Of a stretch of 30,669 bases of DNA, positions 30,271 to 30,669 are shown one piece after another. The DNA is taken from assembly GCA_937895845.1 (NCBI GenBank), contig CALBLK010000002.1:1-30669 (forward strand), read 5' to 3'. The stretch comes from an uncultured Prevotella sp. (GTDB lineage Bacteria > Bacteroidota > Bacteroidia > Bacteroidales > Bacteroidaceae). The notes beneath the pieces are model-generated. The model saw nothing but the letters and a program-made list of their open reading frames with translations. It ran no database searches and was not told the DNA's origin. The position numbers and the translations under genes are program-made. The number at the start of each line of letters is the position of its first letter. Position 1 is the first letter of the stretch.

Positions 30271-30669
30271 ATGAAGAAGAAGAGAATAACCTACGGTGTC
30301 CGCGGCATGATGGAGTACCAGTCTGTCATCAGGATAGGCAGGGCCACGCTCAAGGTGCTGTTCACGGACGGTTCGATGACCTCGCTCGGCCAGAACCCCG
30401 CGAAGTACACGACGAGCGACTTCCTTGTGCAGCGCGCCATTGAGAGCAGCGCCGACTTCAGGCGCGGGCGCATTACGGTGCTGAGCAGCATGGAGCTTGA
30501 CGAGGATGTGAGGATAGAGCGCAACGCTTCCGGCGCCCTGCGCGCCGAGGAGGCTCCCGTGGCTGAGGGCGCAGCGGAGGCTGCTGAGATGGACGGCGGG
30601 GCGGAGGCTCCCGAGGCTGAGGGCGCAGCGGAGGCTGCTGAGATGGACGGCGGGGCGGAGGCTCCCGAG
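30271..30669 (+). CDS. head-associated hypothetical protein (5' part, runs off the window)
   Basis: 133 codons from ATG 30271 with no stop before the window ends. The N-terminal part (MKKKRITYGVRGMMEYQSVI, FTDGSMTSLGQNPAKYTTSD, VQRAIESSADFRRGRITVL) is a compact alpha/beta domain of a kind often placed directly after the capsid gene in Bacteroidales phages, possibly a head decoration or completion protein. From about residue 93 it becomes an Ala/Glu-rich low-complexity tail made of 18-residue repeats. The function is not identified. Confidence 0.7.
   Translation, partial: MKKKRITYGVRGMMEYQSVIRIGRATLKVLFTDGSMTSLGQNPAKYTTSDFLVQRAIESSADFRRGRITVLSSMELDEDVRIERNASGALRAEEAPVAEGAAEAAEMDGGAEAPEAEGAAEAAEMDGGAEAPE
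30562..30669 (+). repeat. two perfect 54-bp tandem repeats at the window edge
   Basis: Copies at 30562-30615 and 30616-30669 are identical, each encoding AEGAAEAAEMDGGAEAPE. A partial earlier unit (EEAPV) precedes them. The window ends exactly at the end of copy two, so more copies may follow, and the repeat may be why the available sequence ends here. Confidence 0.85.

Overview
This window is a piece of a GC-rich tailed-phage (or prophage) genome whose host is probably in the Bacteroidota, most likely Bacteroidales. The host call rests on the promoters: several intergenic sites match the Bacteroidota -7 box TAnnTTTG, most start codons lack a Shine-Dalgarno sequence, and the head proteins resemble those of Bacteroides/Prevotella phages. 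Stops TAA, TAG and TGA are all used, so there is no sign of a recoded genetic code. No integrase, tRNA, CRISPR array or insertion sequence was seen.

Layout. 1-116 is the tail of an upstream + gene, followed by a small minus-strand gene (154-384). 385-1142 is a long non-coding stretch with a terminator hairpin, a perfect 10-bp inverted repeat and a cluster of iteron-like repeats built on AACCCCTTGGGGTT. A minus-strand gene with a GGRKKGTPN motif (1143-1481) diverges from a roughly 20.5-kb plus-strand operon of three genes: a small Gly/Ala-rich virion protein (1676-2155), a 415-aa helical protein (2173-3420) and a 6231-aa giant (3439-22134). The order small-medium-giant recalls ejected internal virion proteins of podoviruses. 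The giant is a polyvalent protein. In order it carries a ParB/DdrB-like domain, three BECR-type nuclease-like domains, a truncated pyrophosphatase-like fragment, an LPD1 plus zincin module, a protein-kinase-like domain, an ADP-ribosyltransferase, a second zincin, an unassigned AT-rich module, a second ART-like module, a third zincin with HExxxH spacing, a MuF C-terminal-like domain and a long LPD38-like C-terminus.

A HigB/HigA-type toxin-antitoxin pair (22198-22880, minus strand, AT-richer, with a host-type promoter) lies between the giant and the portal gene. The head module has an unusual order: portal (+, 23022-24974), then a convergent minus operon of a small-terminase candidate and the large terminase (27558 to 25041), then scaffold (+), a 56-aa ORF that copies the N-terminus of the capsid protein, the major capsid protein (+), and a head-associated gene that runs off the window inside a 54-bp tandem repeat.

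Most notable signals: (a) a small ORF in the +1 frame inside the giant gene (13880-14080) with its own consensus-like Bacteroidota promoter and better codon structure than the giant's frame, plus a second such ORF at 8537-8764; (b) near-identical DNA linkers between the nuclease cassettes of the giant; (c) the duplicated capsid N-terminus; (d) a shared CAAAAGTTAAAA-type element placed 19-21 nt upstream of the -7 box at several structural-gene promoters but not at the toxin-antitoxin promoter, which suggests phage-specific promoter control.
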